Positions 32,204 to 43,698 of a stretch of 64,000 nucleotides of DNA are shown here, piece after piece. The notes under the pieces are model-generated. The model had not been told where the DNA came from. It was given only the letters and a program-made list of their open reading frames with translations, and made no database searches. The stretch covers positions 1,146,001 to 1,210,000 of the forward strand of contig JAJTWR010000329.1 of assembly GCA_021613335.1 (NCBI GenBank). Direction: 5' to 3'. A program made the translations under genes and the position numbers. Each line of letters opens with the position of its first letter. Positions within the stretch are counted from its first letter, which is position 1. This stretch comes from Whitmania pigra. Its lineage: Eukaryota; Annelida; Clitellata; Hirudinida; Haemopidae.

Positions 32204-32708
32204 GAAGTAGTATTTCGAACGAATCTGCCTTCGAATTTATTTTATTTAGTTAATTGATTAATTTCCTTTGCATAACTAGAATGATTTGGACTTACTACCT
32301 TTGAAATCGAAAGCCTCCCTATTTAACGAAATCCATGCGACACCGATAATGTTTTAAAATAACAGCGCATAGATGTAAACATTGACTGATTATTTGCCAT
32401 TATATGTAAATTGTTATCAATTATTTATTTTTTTAAATTATTTTTATTTATAATAGTTTTTAATAAAATTTTAACATAATTTATCTACTTACATAGTCAA
32501 TTGTTAACATTTCCAGTTCTTTTACTCACTAAGATGGAAGAAATGTTTTTTGTGTAAAACTTACAACATTTTTTATTATAAAAATTAAATCATAAATAGC
32601 TAAAAACAAATTTTAAATGTTTTTTTAGTTCGATTTTCAATGTTTATATTTACTTCTCGATGTGAAACCAAGAATAGCGAATAGCGATCGTCCAAATAAT
32701 TCAAAATA
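32204..32708. promoter_or_regulatory. head-to-head intergenic spacer of TRMT11 and METTL25-family gene
   Basis: About 500 bp separates the two divergent start codons, so both promoters must lie here or in 5' introns. It is AT-rich; I could not identify a TATA box or initiator with confidence. A 25-bp motif at 32270-32294 recurs at 42404-42428. Confidence 0.45.
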
Positions 32709-34744
32709 ATGGGTCTGGAATTGGTTTTAAAAGATTTAAATCAGGTGGTAGATTTTCTTTTGCCTCACCTGGAAATGGCCAATTTGAACAACAGTGACTT
32801 TATTATCGACAATCACTGGAATATGCTGTCTGAAAAAATAGCAGAGGAACTTTTGCAACTCGATGGGGCTAGCATCGCTGAAATGCCATCAGGAAAAGTT
32901 GGCGAGCACTTTACATCTACCAAGGTGCCCTCTTGCGATTACAATGTGACGCTCACTCCATTGCAGTCATTCATTCAAAATTGTTACCTAAACACTCTTC
33001 CGAATTTAGCGTCATTATCCACCCCTGATATTTTAAAACATCAAATGGACATCAAATTTCCTCATCTACAAAGACCAGCCATAAATAGTTTCATGTCTCA
33101 AAAAAAGCAATATGAAGTTGGACTTTTGGCATCACTATCTGATGAAATCTGCAGGGTCAGAAACATTAATAAGGTAAGTTTTCATCAGTAATTATTAAGT
33201 TTTCAATTATGTTTTTTCACAGTCAAATGCCTTTTTGTTAAAGGTTGTTGATATAGGTTCAGGCCTAGGATACTTAGGAGGTTATATGTCTCTCATGTTT
33301 GGCTATGATGTTCTTGCCCTTGACTCTGTCAAAGATAGGACAGATACAGCAGAAAAGAGAACTAAGTTACTGAAAAAACAGTGGATTAGTTTGGTAGAAT
33401 TATTTAGAAAAGGTGTTAATGTACAATATTGGAACTTAACTTATTATTTCTGGACAGATTCAGAATGCCTTAAGTGATAAAAACACAGATGGCCTGTCTT
33501 CAGCAGAACTAGGCAATTACAAAAGAAATTTTGGAAATTCATCCTTCACCCCCATGTGTCTGTACATAACCTCTGGAGCTCAACTAGATGGATTATGTAA
33601 AGAACACTTTGGTGCAGAACATCCATTGTTGTTCACTGCCCTGCATGCTTGTGGGGACCTCACTCCCAGCATTTTAAAACTGTTTATCAAGTCTTCCTTA
33701 GCATCGGCTATATGCCTCGTTGGGTGCTGTTACAACCTCCTTAACGAAGAGTTCCTTTCTGGTATATTTTAGGCTCATACATTAAATGGCCAAGGAATAT
33801 TTTCATTTTTGTGTTCATTCTTTAGATGGAAATACTTTTCAGGTGATGAGAACTCAGGGTTTCCAATGAGTAGTCATTTGAAAGAGAGGTCCTTTGTGCT
33901 AGGTATAAATGCTAGGTCATTAGCTTCCCAATCACCTGACAGGCTGTCTCATTCGAAGAAGGTACATTCCAGTGATGATGTTACGGCCATTTAAAGTCTA
34001 ACCTTTTAAAAAATATGTTTCAAAACTAAAATTGATTGCAATCTAATCGCATCTGAAACAGACACCATCAGAATCACTTTTCTGGAGAGCCTTATTGCAA
34101 GTCATTCTTGTGGATAAATTTGGGAGGCCAAAGATGAAAAATCAGTGGAGAGTTGGAAAAATTGCTTCCAAATGCAACTCATTCCATGAATACGTCTCAT
34201 TATCTTTGAAAAAGCTGGGATTAGAATTAAAGGTACTTTACTCAACAATGCATGCAATTTCATGTTTAAATCACCACCATCATCATTGCCAATTCTCAGA
34301 TAACAGAAGAGGAAACGTCGTCATATCTCGAAAAGTACAAAGACTTTCGTCGCAAGTGTCTGCTGTTTCACCAGCTTCGAGTTTCTTTAGGACTTTGTGT
34401 TGAATCGCTCATACATCTGGATCGTCTCCTCTTCTTGCTCGAACAGGTTTGTTTGAAATAATTTTTTTTTGGCTTTCACAGTTCATAAGTTCAAGTTACT
34501 TTAAACTTTTAGTTTTCATTGTCAGTTTTATTTTAGAGAATTAAAATGTTACATATAAATAAGTCGAGTCATGCAACTCAGCATACTTGCAAAGATTTTT
34601 GTTTTATTTTACTTGCATCATTTCTGATGTTAATTTGAAAAATTGTTGTTTCCTCAGGATTCTGTGAAAACTGCCCATTTGGTTCAGTTGTTTGATCCTG
34701 TTCAATCGCCCAGATGTTATGCTGTGATTGCTATTAAGAGATGA
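32709..34744 (+). CDS. METTL25/METTL25B (RRNAD1)-family methyltransferase-like protein
   Basis: Exons 32709-33173, 33244-33393, 33464-33761, an exon ending near 33960, 34062-34232, 34300-34446 and 34658-34744 (TGA). The protein contains MSQKKQYEVGLLASLSDEI, then the SAM-binding loop VVDIGSGLGYLGGYM, TALHACGDLTPSILKLFI, VGCCYNLLNEEF, GFPMSSHLKERSFVLGINAR, and the C-terminal LRVSLGLCVESLIHLDRLL and LVQLFDPVQSPRCYAVIAIK. Order and spacing match the METTL25 family; METTL25 and METTL25B cannot be separated by eye. The family has a predicted Rossmann methyltransferase fold. Oddity: exon 3 ends in phase 1, whereas the frame carrying GFPMSSHL requires another phase after the acceptor at 33825, so one splice site is non-obvious or the assembly has a 1-nt error. 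Confidence 0.85.
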
Positions 34745-34860
34745 CATTTTTCTTTGAGATTTCCATTAAAAAAGCAATCCCAAACTTAGTAGAAACTTTC
34801 TCATCAGTATTATGAGTAAAAATAGAAATATACAAAATGAGTTTGAAAAGTAGTGTGTTT

Positions 34861-37070
34861 TCAAACAATTTGGAGTTGTTGAAGCAGCTGCAGGTCCCAC
34901 ATTATGCACTCATAAACCTGTAAAATATTAATTCATACTTGCAAAGGCCTGCTTTAAATTTAAAGACTTCCAAACCTCATCATCAACTTAATTACAATTC
35001 TGCAAATTTAGGATAAAATCATATTTGAGTAAATAATCTCACCATAATATTTGGTTCTGGATGTAGGTTGTTCGGAATGACCTAATCTTTGATTGAGCAG
35101 TTGCTGCCTCCAACTTTTTTCATCTTCAGTACCTTCTCTCCAATTTGAGCTTTCTCTCTTTTGAGATTTTATCAGTTTCTGAATGGTTTGAGGCTTTCTT
35201 GGTTGTTCTGGTATTTCCGCATTCTTGCTACTCACCTTTCCTCCTATGAGGTCGTCCCCATTGGATATATGTCCTTTGGGATGGTCCTTAATAGTTATAA
35301 AACAGTTACAAGCAACCATTATTTTCTTAAACTTAAATACTAACTGTGACGAAGCTTCGTTCATCCTTCGGATTCGATCCATTTTGCACTTCATTGGTAC
35401 TTCTGCTTTTGTAGAAAGGTCGTGGTGTGAATATGCCCGAGAGTCTCCTAATGTTTGATCTGCTTTGAAATCCTGCTTGAGTTTCATCTTCTGTATCTTC
35501 ATCCTTGTTTAAATCCTGACAAAAAGGTTTAATTCAAATTTTAATAATAAATTTACAAGTAATATCCAAAAATTGGGCATGCCTGTGTTGATTTAACATT
35601 TCTTAACATATTATCTTTGAACTCTTTGGCTTCATCGTTGGATAAAGAATGTGTTCTCTGACGTGCTGAAAATTAATTTGGTCATAAAACAATTTGTGGT
35701 AATTTTTGAATTTCTACTTGCCTCCTGAAGAAGGGTTGTTGGAATGTTCCTGATACATCTGGAGAGTCAAATTAAAGGTTCATTTGTTAATAGCAACAGC
35801 CTTTATTTCAAGGAAAAACATGCAAAGATTTAATAACCTCATCTCTGGTATACGACTTGCTGGAATAATCAGAACCCTTTAGAGGAATGAATGACTGTCT
35901 GTGCTGATCAGTTGTATGGAATTCCAATTTATTCGGAGCAATGTCTTTATGGAAGGCATTGGCAGGTAAATTTTTATAATGGATTTGTTTGTGATGGCTA
36001 GAATCAAGATTTTGCTTCATGTAGATGAAAGCAGGTGATTCAACCTCAAAACCTCTAGCTACTGGATGGTGTTTTGGTTTTGTTTCTCTGATAATATTTG
36101 ATCTAATTTCAGCAGCTGCAAGTGTCTTTTTGTAAGATGATTTGTTCAAATCACTTGGTTTAATTCCATGCGAAAACTTGGCAATGTTGTAAGTGTGCAT
36201 GGAGTCCAAATCAGTTTCAAGAAATTGAAATGGCTCTAGTCCAAATATACCATTGTCATTATGTGATTTCTCACTAGATGTTTGATCAAGGTTAAGCTTG
36301 TAAGCATCTTGATTGGTGTAATTATGATATTCACTTTTACTGAATGGTCTTGCCTCTTGCACATTCTGTGAATCATGAGCATCTGATCCAGCAGTAAAAT
36401 TCTTACCTAAGGCTCCATTAACATGCTGATTTGGATTCTTCAATTTGTCTGAACCAAAGCTGTCTGCTATACCTATAGACTTACTTTGTTCTGCCTTGTG
36501 TAACAAGTTGCTTTCATGAGAAGCAGAAAACTCATTTTTGCAAGCAATGTAGGGTTTAGAATTGAATTTAAGATTTTGATCATTATAAATTCTGTTTTGG
36601 ACATCTCTAAAGTTGTGTTGCTCATTCCTAATAAATGAATTCATGTCTTTAAACTTTTCAGACACCTTTGTGTCTGTTCCATGTGCAAACATCAGACTTT
36701 CATGTTTTTTTTCAGTTTCATAGACATTTGGAGCATTTTTTATTTGTTGCTCAAAATTATATTTTGCTTCCTCCTTGCTCCTTGTAGAGGCATCATGTTC
36801 ACTCCTATTAGGTTCTTTCACATTTTCAATAAGAGTTGGCGGACTGGCATCAGCTGAGGGAGTTGTCGGTGGACTTGTAATTTGAGTTGTACTTCTTTTC
36901 CTCGGCTTAGGAGGTTCAACCTTTATCTCAGTTATATTTAGATCTGCTGCTTTATTCTAGAAAAAAAAATATTAAATGATACAGAACGTCAAATAACATT
37001 GAAGAAATATGAGAAGACAAGTGACAGCTTGGACCTTAGAATATTTACCCATATTACAGAAGCTATTATG

Positions 37071-37143
<73 letters not shown>

Positions 37144-40100
37144 GTTGTTGTTGTTGTTAGATTCCATTTTCAGATGCTCCTTGGTAACATATTCCACATA
37201 AGACCAAAAATCATTAACCAATTTGTTTGATGTCCCATAGAGGCAGCCTTCGAGCAGATCTGTCATGCGGGAGTTCTCGTTTATTAAGTCTCTGACTGCT
37301 TGCAGTTGACCAATTGAACTGAATAAACGTAATTATTCGTTACAAATGACCAGGTTGCTAAAGCTTTGCACTCTATTATTTTGGAATATATTTCAAATAT
37401 ATATTTGTTCAAATCACTTGGTTTAATTCCATGCGAAAACTTAGCAATGTTATTATAATGTTTTAAAACAAATCTGCCTCACTCTGAATTCCCGCCCGTC
37501 GTGAGTTTGTACAGTACCTCATGCAGGCTTGTCTGATCCCTTCTCAATTGAATCAAAACTTGAACCAACTGTTCCTTCTTTAAATATAAAAAAATATTAA
37601 ACACAAACAGCCAGAGGTTTGAAAAAAACTTCAAAAATATGTGCATTAAAAATCAAATTTCATTCGAGAAATAATTCAAAGTTATATAATTTGCAAAACT
37701 CCAGCTTTATACCTGAGCTTGAGGTTGGCAAGGTAATTGATTGAGCATGTCCAAGAGAATGTGAGACTCTTCTAAGTGACTCCCAACATTTGAAATGATA
37801 TCACTCATTCTTCTCTGCTCGAATGTAATTATATGATATATCAATAATCATAAAATGCATTAACTGCCCGAGATATTCTCTCTATATTATTTTGAGGTTA
37901 AAAAATGCTATTGATGATACATGATGGACATCTAAATTTATTTTATGTTGAAAGATAAACAGAAATCATTACAAACATCGATGTATGAAAATGTTTTCAT
38001 ACATATTCAAACAACCATTGTTACCTCTTTCAAAGGTTCAGGACTTGATGAGATGTCGGTGCTTGTTTGCTTCGTGGATTTCATGGAAACATCTTCAATT
38101 TTTGGAGATGACGTCCTAACCAAATGCGATAGGTTTGAAGAAACTGAAGACTTGGTGCTTGATCTCACTTTGACCGCCTCTTGCTCTTTTGTAATGCCTA
38201 CATATTGATCCTTAAAGTTATTTTTGGCAAACTCCTGGCTCGAGAGGATAGAATTTCCAATGGGAGAGACATCGTCCGATTGGTCTAAGAATTCGTTTAT
38301 TTTAAGGAGATTGTTTTGATAAAAGCCACTTTGTTGATTCAATTGTTGGACATTTGAATGTCTACCAAATTGTTCCTTGAAGCTACCATTGTTTGATTCC
38401 ATTGGATAAGTAATTATGTTGTCCCCGCTCGGCTTGTCTATTTCTTCTTCATTCCACCTTCTTGATTCTAATCTAATAGGAGAGCTCGTGTAGGGCATTT
38501 CATCAAACGATCTGGAAGCTAAAACATCATTTCTGAACTTGTTTTGTTCTTCTGTCCATTCTCTTACTCTCGAGAGATTGCCTCCCTCCAAGCTCATTTT
38601 CATTGATTCACTTTTAAGATGCAAATTGTTCGGGACATTCATATCTTCCCAGCCTTGGGTGGACTTTCCACCAACATTAATTGGAATTTTATCGCAACCT
38701 TCGTCGACCGAGGAATTCCTAAAGTCCAATCTTTCATGAAACCTCGAAGCTTCTCGTTTACTAGATGGATCATTCAGGTGAAAGTTATTTCTTGCAGCTA
38801 TTTGTTCAGAAGGCAACTCCATACTTTTGTAATCATTTTTTGTGACATTTTGCATAACAGGGTCGTATTTCTGAATGTTGCCAGGATTTTGTGTGTCATG
38901 CATTGCACCCTCCTGCTCATGAAACAATGCCGTGGAAGGTTTTAGATTTAGCTGATCATCTGATGCAGTGTATTCAACTTTATCTTCAAGCCTTTCAAAT
39001 AAAAGTTTATTTGCTTTATTTCTGTGATCAACAATTGTGCAATTTATTTCCCAACTAACCCTGTGACATCAACGGCCATTGATGCGAGGTGCATGGCTTC
39101 CATCCAATTCTCTGCTTCTTCCACTATTTCTCCAGCAAAATGTTCAGACTTCATATTTTCATGTTCTGCCTAGATAATAAAATTGCTAAACACAATACAT
39201 TATCAGAAGAGAAGAACTCCAATGCTGGAGTTGTTAACAAGAGATCAATAGCATTATTAAATATAGTTCAACTATTTCACTTTGAAGATAAATTTCCTAT
39301 TTGCTGAATCCTTTTGGCCTGGTGTGATTTTGTAACTTGGAAGCAAAACGGAACCCAGTAACTCTCCTTCCTCTGGTCCTTATGGAGAAGATTAAAAAAA
39401 TGTAACCAAATATTATCTGAATAAATTAGTAATAAATTAATTACAAATAAATTCAACCTTTGTAGATGAAGAGGCATAAATCAGAAAGTACACACCATCT
39501 TTTCTTCCACGTTTTTAATGGACCTAAGCCTCCTTCCTTTAAAATAATGAGCATTTACTTTTTCAATTAAATTTTCAATTTTCTTCAAAAAATACATTTG
39601 TTAATTCATTAACCTGCCTATGAAGCCAGCCTCTTATCACAACCTCAGAATTGTGGTTTCTTTTCACGTCGACCGACCTGTTCAAGATGATTCAATGCAG
39701 TTTGAAAAAAACATTCAGTCAACAGAGTCTAAATAATTACTTCTTCTTCAAGCTTTTTCTTTTGGAATTCTGAAAATAACAGACTAAATTACAAATAAAT
39801 ATGCCAATTTAACTCAACTACTAACACTTCTCTTGAATGGAGATGTAGACCTTTTTGAATGTCTGAAAAATAACAGTTTCAATCCAATTAAAGAAAGTGA
39901 AACATTTTCATGTGCCAACTCTTACTTCCTCATTTCAACTTTTTCTTGAAGTGCCCAGGAGTTTGTTGAGGTTTTGTGACTGAAAAAGCAACAATTTTCA
40001 AGTGGTGAACAACTTAAAGTCTCAAATCAATGGAGACAAACTCTATGAAGTATAAAATGCCATCTTCTGTGTAGTCGAATTCCACTCCATCTGGTAAATC

Positions 40101-40509
40101 TTTGCATGAATTATGCAAAAATTAATGATACAAACTAAACTTCCATAAAAATATTTTAAAGGTTCACCAGGGTTTTGTAAGTGACCACTTTGAATGGTTT
40201 GTTTCTGATTAGGATGAACCCATGTGGATGTTTCAGAGTCATCACTTTTGGAAACATCAAAATGTTATAATTAGGCTTACTCACCCAATCACTCATATTT
40301 TACAACATGCACTCTACATTCTAACAGCCAATGCTACCAAAACTAAGCTTTCAATGTTGCAAAACTAAGTTAGAATTTCATGTAAACGCCACTATGATAC
40401 TATGATACTATAATTCTATGATACTCGACTTTAAAAAGAAGACTCGTCCATCGGAAGTGACGCCGTATGTCCACTTAGATGGTAATTTCTCATTTAGAAG
40501 AGCCTCCAT
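34861..40509 (-). CDS. PLEKHA5/6/7-like protein: two WW domains, PH domain, long disordered tail
   Basis: Start ATG at 40507-40509 opens WW domain 1 (LPSKWTYGVTSDGRVFF, 40430-40509; NDDSETSTWVHP after the intron). WW domain 2 follows (DLPDGVEFDYTEDGILYFI near 40050-40120, then an exon near 39930-39990). Short basic exons (SKRSTSPFKR; NSKRKSLKKK) lead to the PH domain: VVIRGWLHRQ (about 39615-39680), LKTWKKRWCVLSDLCLFIYK (39463-39540), GELLGSVLLPSY (about 39288-39385) and EEAENWMEAMHLASMAVDVT (39060-39168). Large serine- and asparagine-rich exons follow (38007-39000; 35808-36960), with helical segments near 37250-37320 and 37720-37800 and a last exon ending VYECIMWDLQLLQQLQIV, TGA 34861-34863. 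WW-WW-PH order is diagnostic of PLEKHA5/7, which in other animals bind phosphoinositides and adherens-junction or microtubule partners. The tail is poorly conserved and its exon model is approximate. Confidence 0.82.
37074..37160. repeat. (ATT)n/(TTG)n microsatellite in PLEKHA-like gene
   Basis: Roughly 70 bp of TTA/ATT triplets followed by five TTG triplets. On the coding strand it follows helical coding sequence ending LKMESN and would extend it as an asparagine run; whether it is exonic is unclear. Confidence 0.9.
37404..37451. repeat. 48-bp duplicate of an exon fragment inside an intron
   Basis: Identical except for one base to 36141-36188, which lies in the long coding exon of the same gene and in the same orientation. 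Confidence 0.85.
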
Positions 40510-41761
40510 CACAGATCCTCGAAATTATTTACGTAAGATTGTATAAGCGATACCGAGCAATACAGGTGCGGGCAGCATTGACAATTAAGGTATTTTCTTA
40601 AAAACAAATCAAAACGTTCTAACATTATTGATAACGAGAGTCGAAAATATTTAAAAAGTTTTTGCTCAGGTCTTTACTTTGATAAATACATACATATCAA
40701 TGGCATACTACTAAACTATTTGCAGAATTAACTAATAATGAACCTTTATTCGTTACAAAAGGTATATTTAGGTTATAAAACAAACAGGTTATAAAGCCTG
40801 AAAATTGAAGAGAGATTTGTGAAACCCTCACGGACCACTTAAAACTCAAGATTTGTTACTTTATTGACGTCTTAAGAACGCTTGCCAAGGGAAACAATGT
40901 ACAATCGAATTAGCAAATAATGAATAATAGCCTTTCGTCAGTGTTATTTTTGAGTTAACATTTCTCTAAACATCTTTGGCTTAGGGCTAAGTTAGTGAGT
41001 CTGCTGAAGACATTTTAAGGTTAATTAGCCGTAAGTAATATAACGTTGTTTTTATTATTTTTAAATCGATCATAGATAAAACACTTTTTATGGAGAAGCG
41101 CTAAATCGTCTTAAACGCACTTTAAACTGACTGAGATTTCAATCCTCGTCAATTATTAAAATGAGAATAATCTGAACTAATTATTTATGCGGCCGAGAAG
41201 AAACAGTGAGTAATTAATATCAGCAACTAGGGTTTCGGGATTACGGGGATTAATCCGAAATAATTCGCTGTGATCCTCTTCATCGAAATTAGAATATCAG
41301 CAGCTTTTACATGGAAACAAAAATAAATGGCAAATAATTACTTCCTATGTCCAGTTTGGCCAGCAGACGAACAACAAAGATGTCCTCCCGCCGCCGCACT
41401 CTTTTGTTCGGCTTTCATCGCAGGAAGGCACGGCAAACGACTTTGAAGTTTTTTCAATTACTTAGACACGCTAAAACATTTCTCCAGTCGAATGACCGGC
41501 TATATTATCTGTAATGGACAATTTCTCTCACCCCCACAACAAATTGTATCGCATAACTTTTCAATTTGCATTCTGTCAGTCAATGTGGCGTTCAGTTTGA
41601 GATCGCTTCAGAATTTAATAATCGAGGCCTCTCTTGTTTCCTAGGAGACCTGACGACATGTTGATTATCTTTAAAAAAATTCTATATTTTATTCGAAAAC
41701 ACTTTCCAGACGTTTTTAAATATTTAAAATTCCATATTGGCGGCGTTGATTCGTTATCGTC
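40510..41761. other. intergenic DNA upstream of the PLEKHA-like and AXH genes
   Basis: No gene seen. It must hold the promoter of the PLEKHA-like gene (minus strand, start 40509) and probably 5' sequence of the AXH gene. No defined element was identified. Confidence 0.4.
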
Positions 41762-42358
41762 TTGAGACTCCGCCCAACTCTTTCAACACTCTTCCACAAC
41801 CACGCCCATTCCACCTGGAATAAATTTCAAGTCGTTATGATTCTTATGAAACACATTCTAGAATCAGTCTCGATCATTTTTATGTGGTCGGAAAATAAAT
41901 TTAATTCAAAATGTGGTCTATCGACAGATTGCGATCAAACAAGGAACCATCCTCGCTCCGTTAAATTTCAAGGAGAAAATATCCAAGGCGAGGGCAAAGC
42001 CTTGAATAGCTCTGTTAAATCTCCCGATGAGTTGAATCAAATCAAGTACAACCATCATATACCTATGCTTAAAAGAATGAATCCTGAATCTTCTGGACGT
42101 CTGAACTTCTGCGTCGATCACGAAGGGTTCTGCTTCACAACCTCCTCCAAAGTACGCTTGAGAAATGGCGAACTGCGCAGCATCGGGAGCATCACGAAAC
42201 AGGACTTCATCGACACTTGTCGAACCATGGATGATTTGAGTGTAGAGCAAATGGTTGTCACCCACATGAAGGAGAACCACGATTTCGACACCATCACGCT
42301 TGGCTTCGTTCTCGGTGATGACAAAACGCAGGTCTCGTTGTTGTTAAGTCACAAATAA
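41762..42358 (+). CDS. AXH-domain (ataxin-1/HBP1 type) protein, short
   Basis: The last third of the frame matches the start of an AXH domain: CVDHEGFCFTTSSKVRLRNG, then ELRSIGSITKQDFIDTC, SVEQMVVTHM and LGFVLGDDKTQVSLLL (compare LANGELKRVEDLKTEDFI and VGEHRAQVSVEV in ataxin-1). AXH is an RNA- and protein-binding fold of transcriptional co-repressors. The frame stops after LLLSHK, before the usual PFFVFGQGWSSC end of the domain, and AATAAA signals follow at 42354-42359 and near 42429, so no further exon is expected. Either the domain is truncated or a splice before the stop was missed. The N-terminal 110 residues are unrecognised, and the true start could be a later ATG (for example 41837 or 41846). 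Confidence 0.6.
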   Translation: MRLRPTLSTLFHNHAHSTWNKFQVVMILMKHILESVSIIFMWSENKFNSKCGLSTDCDQTRNHPRSVKFQGENIQGEGKALNSSVKSPDELNQIKYNHHIPMLKRMNPESSGRLNFCVDHEGFCFTTSSKVRLRNGELRSIGSITKQDFIDTCRTMDDLSVEQMVVTHMKENHDFDTITLGFVLGDDKTQVSLLLSHK

Positions 42359-42593
42359 AGTTACGTTTTGTTTATTTATGTATATTTGATTATAAAGTTC
42401 GTTGCATAACTAAGATGATTTGGACTTAAATAAAGTTATGCTGGACACACAAGGTTTGTAAGGGCTAACAAGCATGGAGAGAAGATCGCAGAACCAAAAA
42501 TAAATCCTTTCCATTTTAATAGAATTAAAGAAATAATTTATACAATTAGATTCGAGCAGGCTTACTTACTTTACCAATCTAATTTTCCAGTAA

Positions 42594-42812
42594 TCATTCC
42601 ATTAACATTTTATTAAATTGTTCTTTTTTTAAAGTGTTGTAGAGCATCAATTTTAAACTTATCAGGTTGTCATAGAAACGATCCCACATCATCCGTTCTT
42701 CGATTTGGACAAAGGATGGATCTCTTATGATCCCCTCAGAACCTGGCACAAATTTGGAATTTCCTGTCGTCAGTTGATGCTCGGAAGTTGCTGTTTGTAT
42801 CTTTTTGATCAT
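42594..42812 (-). CDS. unrecognised small ORF, 72 codons
   Basis: The frame MIKKIQTATSEHQ...NKMLME has even composition and no repeat, but matches nothing I know. Just upstream on the minus strand a CAA-rich stretch (about 42835-42885) could encode a glutamine run in a neighbouring frame. It may be an exon of an unseen gene or chance. Confidence 0.2.
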   Translation of the reverse strand: MIKKIQTATSEHQLTTGNSKFVPGSEGIIRDPSFVQIEERMMWDRFYDNLISLKLMLYNTLKKEQFNKMLME

Positions 42813-42885
42813 CGCTCAGATGTTGTCGAATAATACTCTTGTTGTTGTTGATGTTGTTGTTGCTGTTGTCGTTTCATAAAAATAA

Positions 42886-43633
42886 AGAACGGGGAAATGG
42901 AGAAATTGAACACCGAATGTTTTAAAATGAAAGTGTGGAGGCAATTTTCATGATCAAAGCTAAGATAGGCAGAAGAACCGAACGTTTTATAAATTGACAG
43001 AAGCTTGTGGATGCACCTCTAAAAATATTTTAAAATGAAAATTTAATCGTTTCTCAATTCTTGTTCCAGGTAACATTGCGACTTAATTTTAAAGAAAGCG
43101 TTAAAATTTCAAAACGATGAAATTTTTACAGATTTTAGATTCTTAGCATAGGATGCCACAATAATTCAAGCGCTTGTTCAAATTGTACAAGTGAAGCTAA
43201 TTATTACTGGTTCGACGGTTATTTGTTCTTTCATTAAATGGCCTCTTCCAAAATCAAGTTACTTTCTATTCTTGGAAGGCGAGATATAAATAGCTGCTTT
43301 TGTAAAGTAAGAGATTAATTATAAGTATTATATTAACACCGTCTTGGAATTTTTATGAACTCTCTTATATCTTATTCTTGTGGCTATATCTTTCGATGTG
43401 AGATTGCAGTTCAATATTACTAAATAGGGTGCAATAATGTAAACAAAAAAAAAATTTGCAAGCATGCAATTGTTGCTGATTTGATTTCTGTGAAAATACG
43501 TTCTTATAGTCGGTTTATGAACAGCAACAGATGAAACAACTTGGACATCATTATATTCTGTGGCGTAGATATTACGACACAACATACATTAACCATTGAT
43601 TAACAATTATTTATCTAAAAACGACTAGAACTG
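42886..43633. other. AT-rich intergenic DNA, no gene seen
   Basis: The minus-strand ORF 43328-43585 shows no recognisable feature. Confidence 0.35.
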
Positions 43634-43698
43634 AAACAATTAATTAATAATTTCCTGCACGATTGGAGAAGTTGTGGGGCGAAGTTCAGTGTCCCACA
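43634..43698 (-). repeat. LTR-like fragment, type B
   Basis: The block matches 19900-19967 with a 7-nt indel: AATTAATAATTTCCTGCACG ... GGGGCGAAGTTCAGTGTCCC. The minus-strand start is TGTGGGACACTG. It supplies the stop codon of the lectin-CUB gene (43686-43688). Confidence 0.75.

Noticed and set aside
37066..37266. ORF with a long asparagine run, minus strand
   Set aside because: The run is the AAT/AAC microsatellite; only the part before it (about 37165-37320) resembles PLEKHA-like helical coding sequence.
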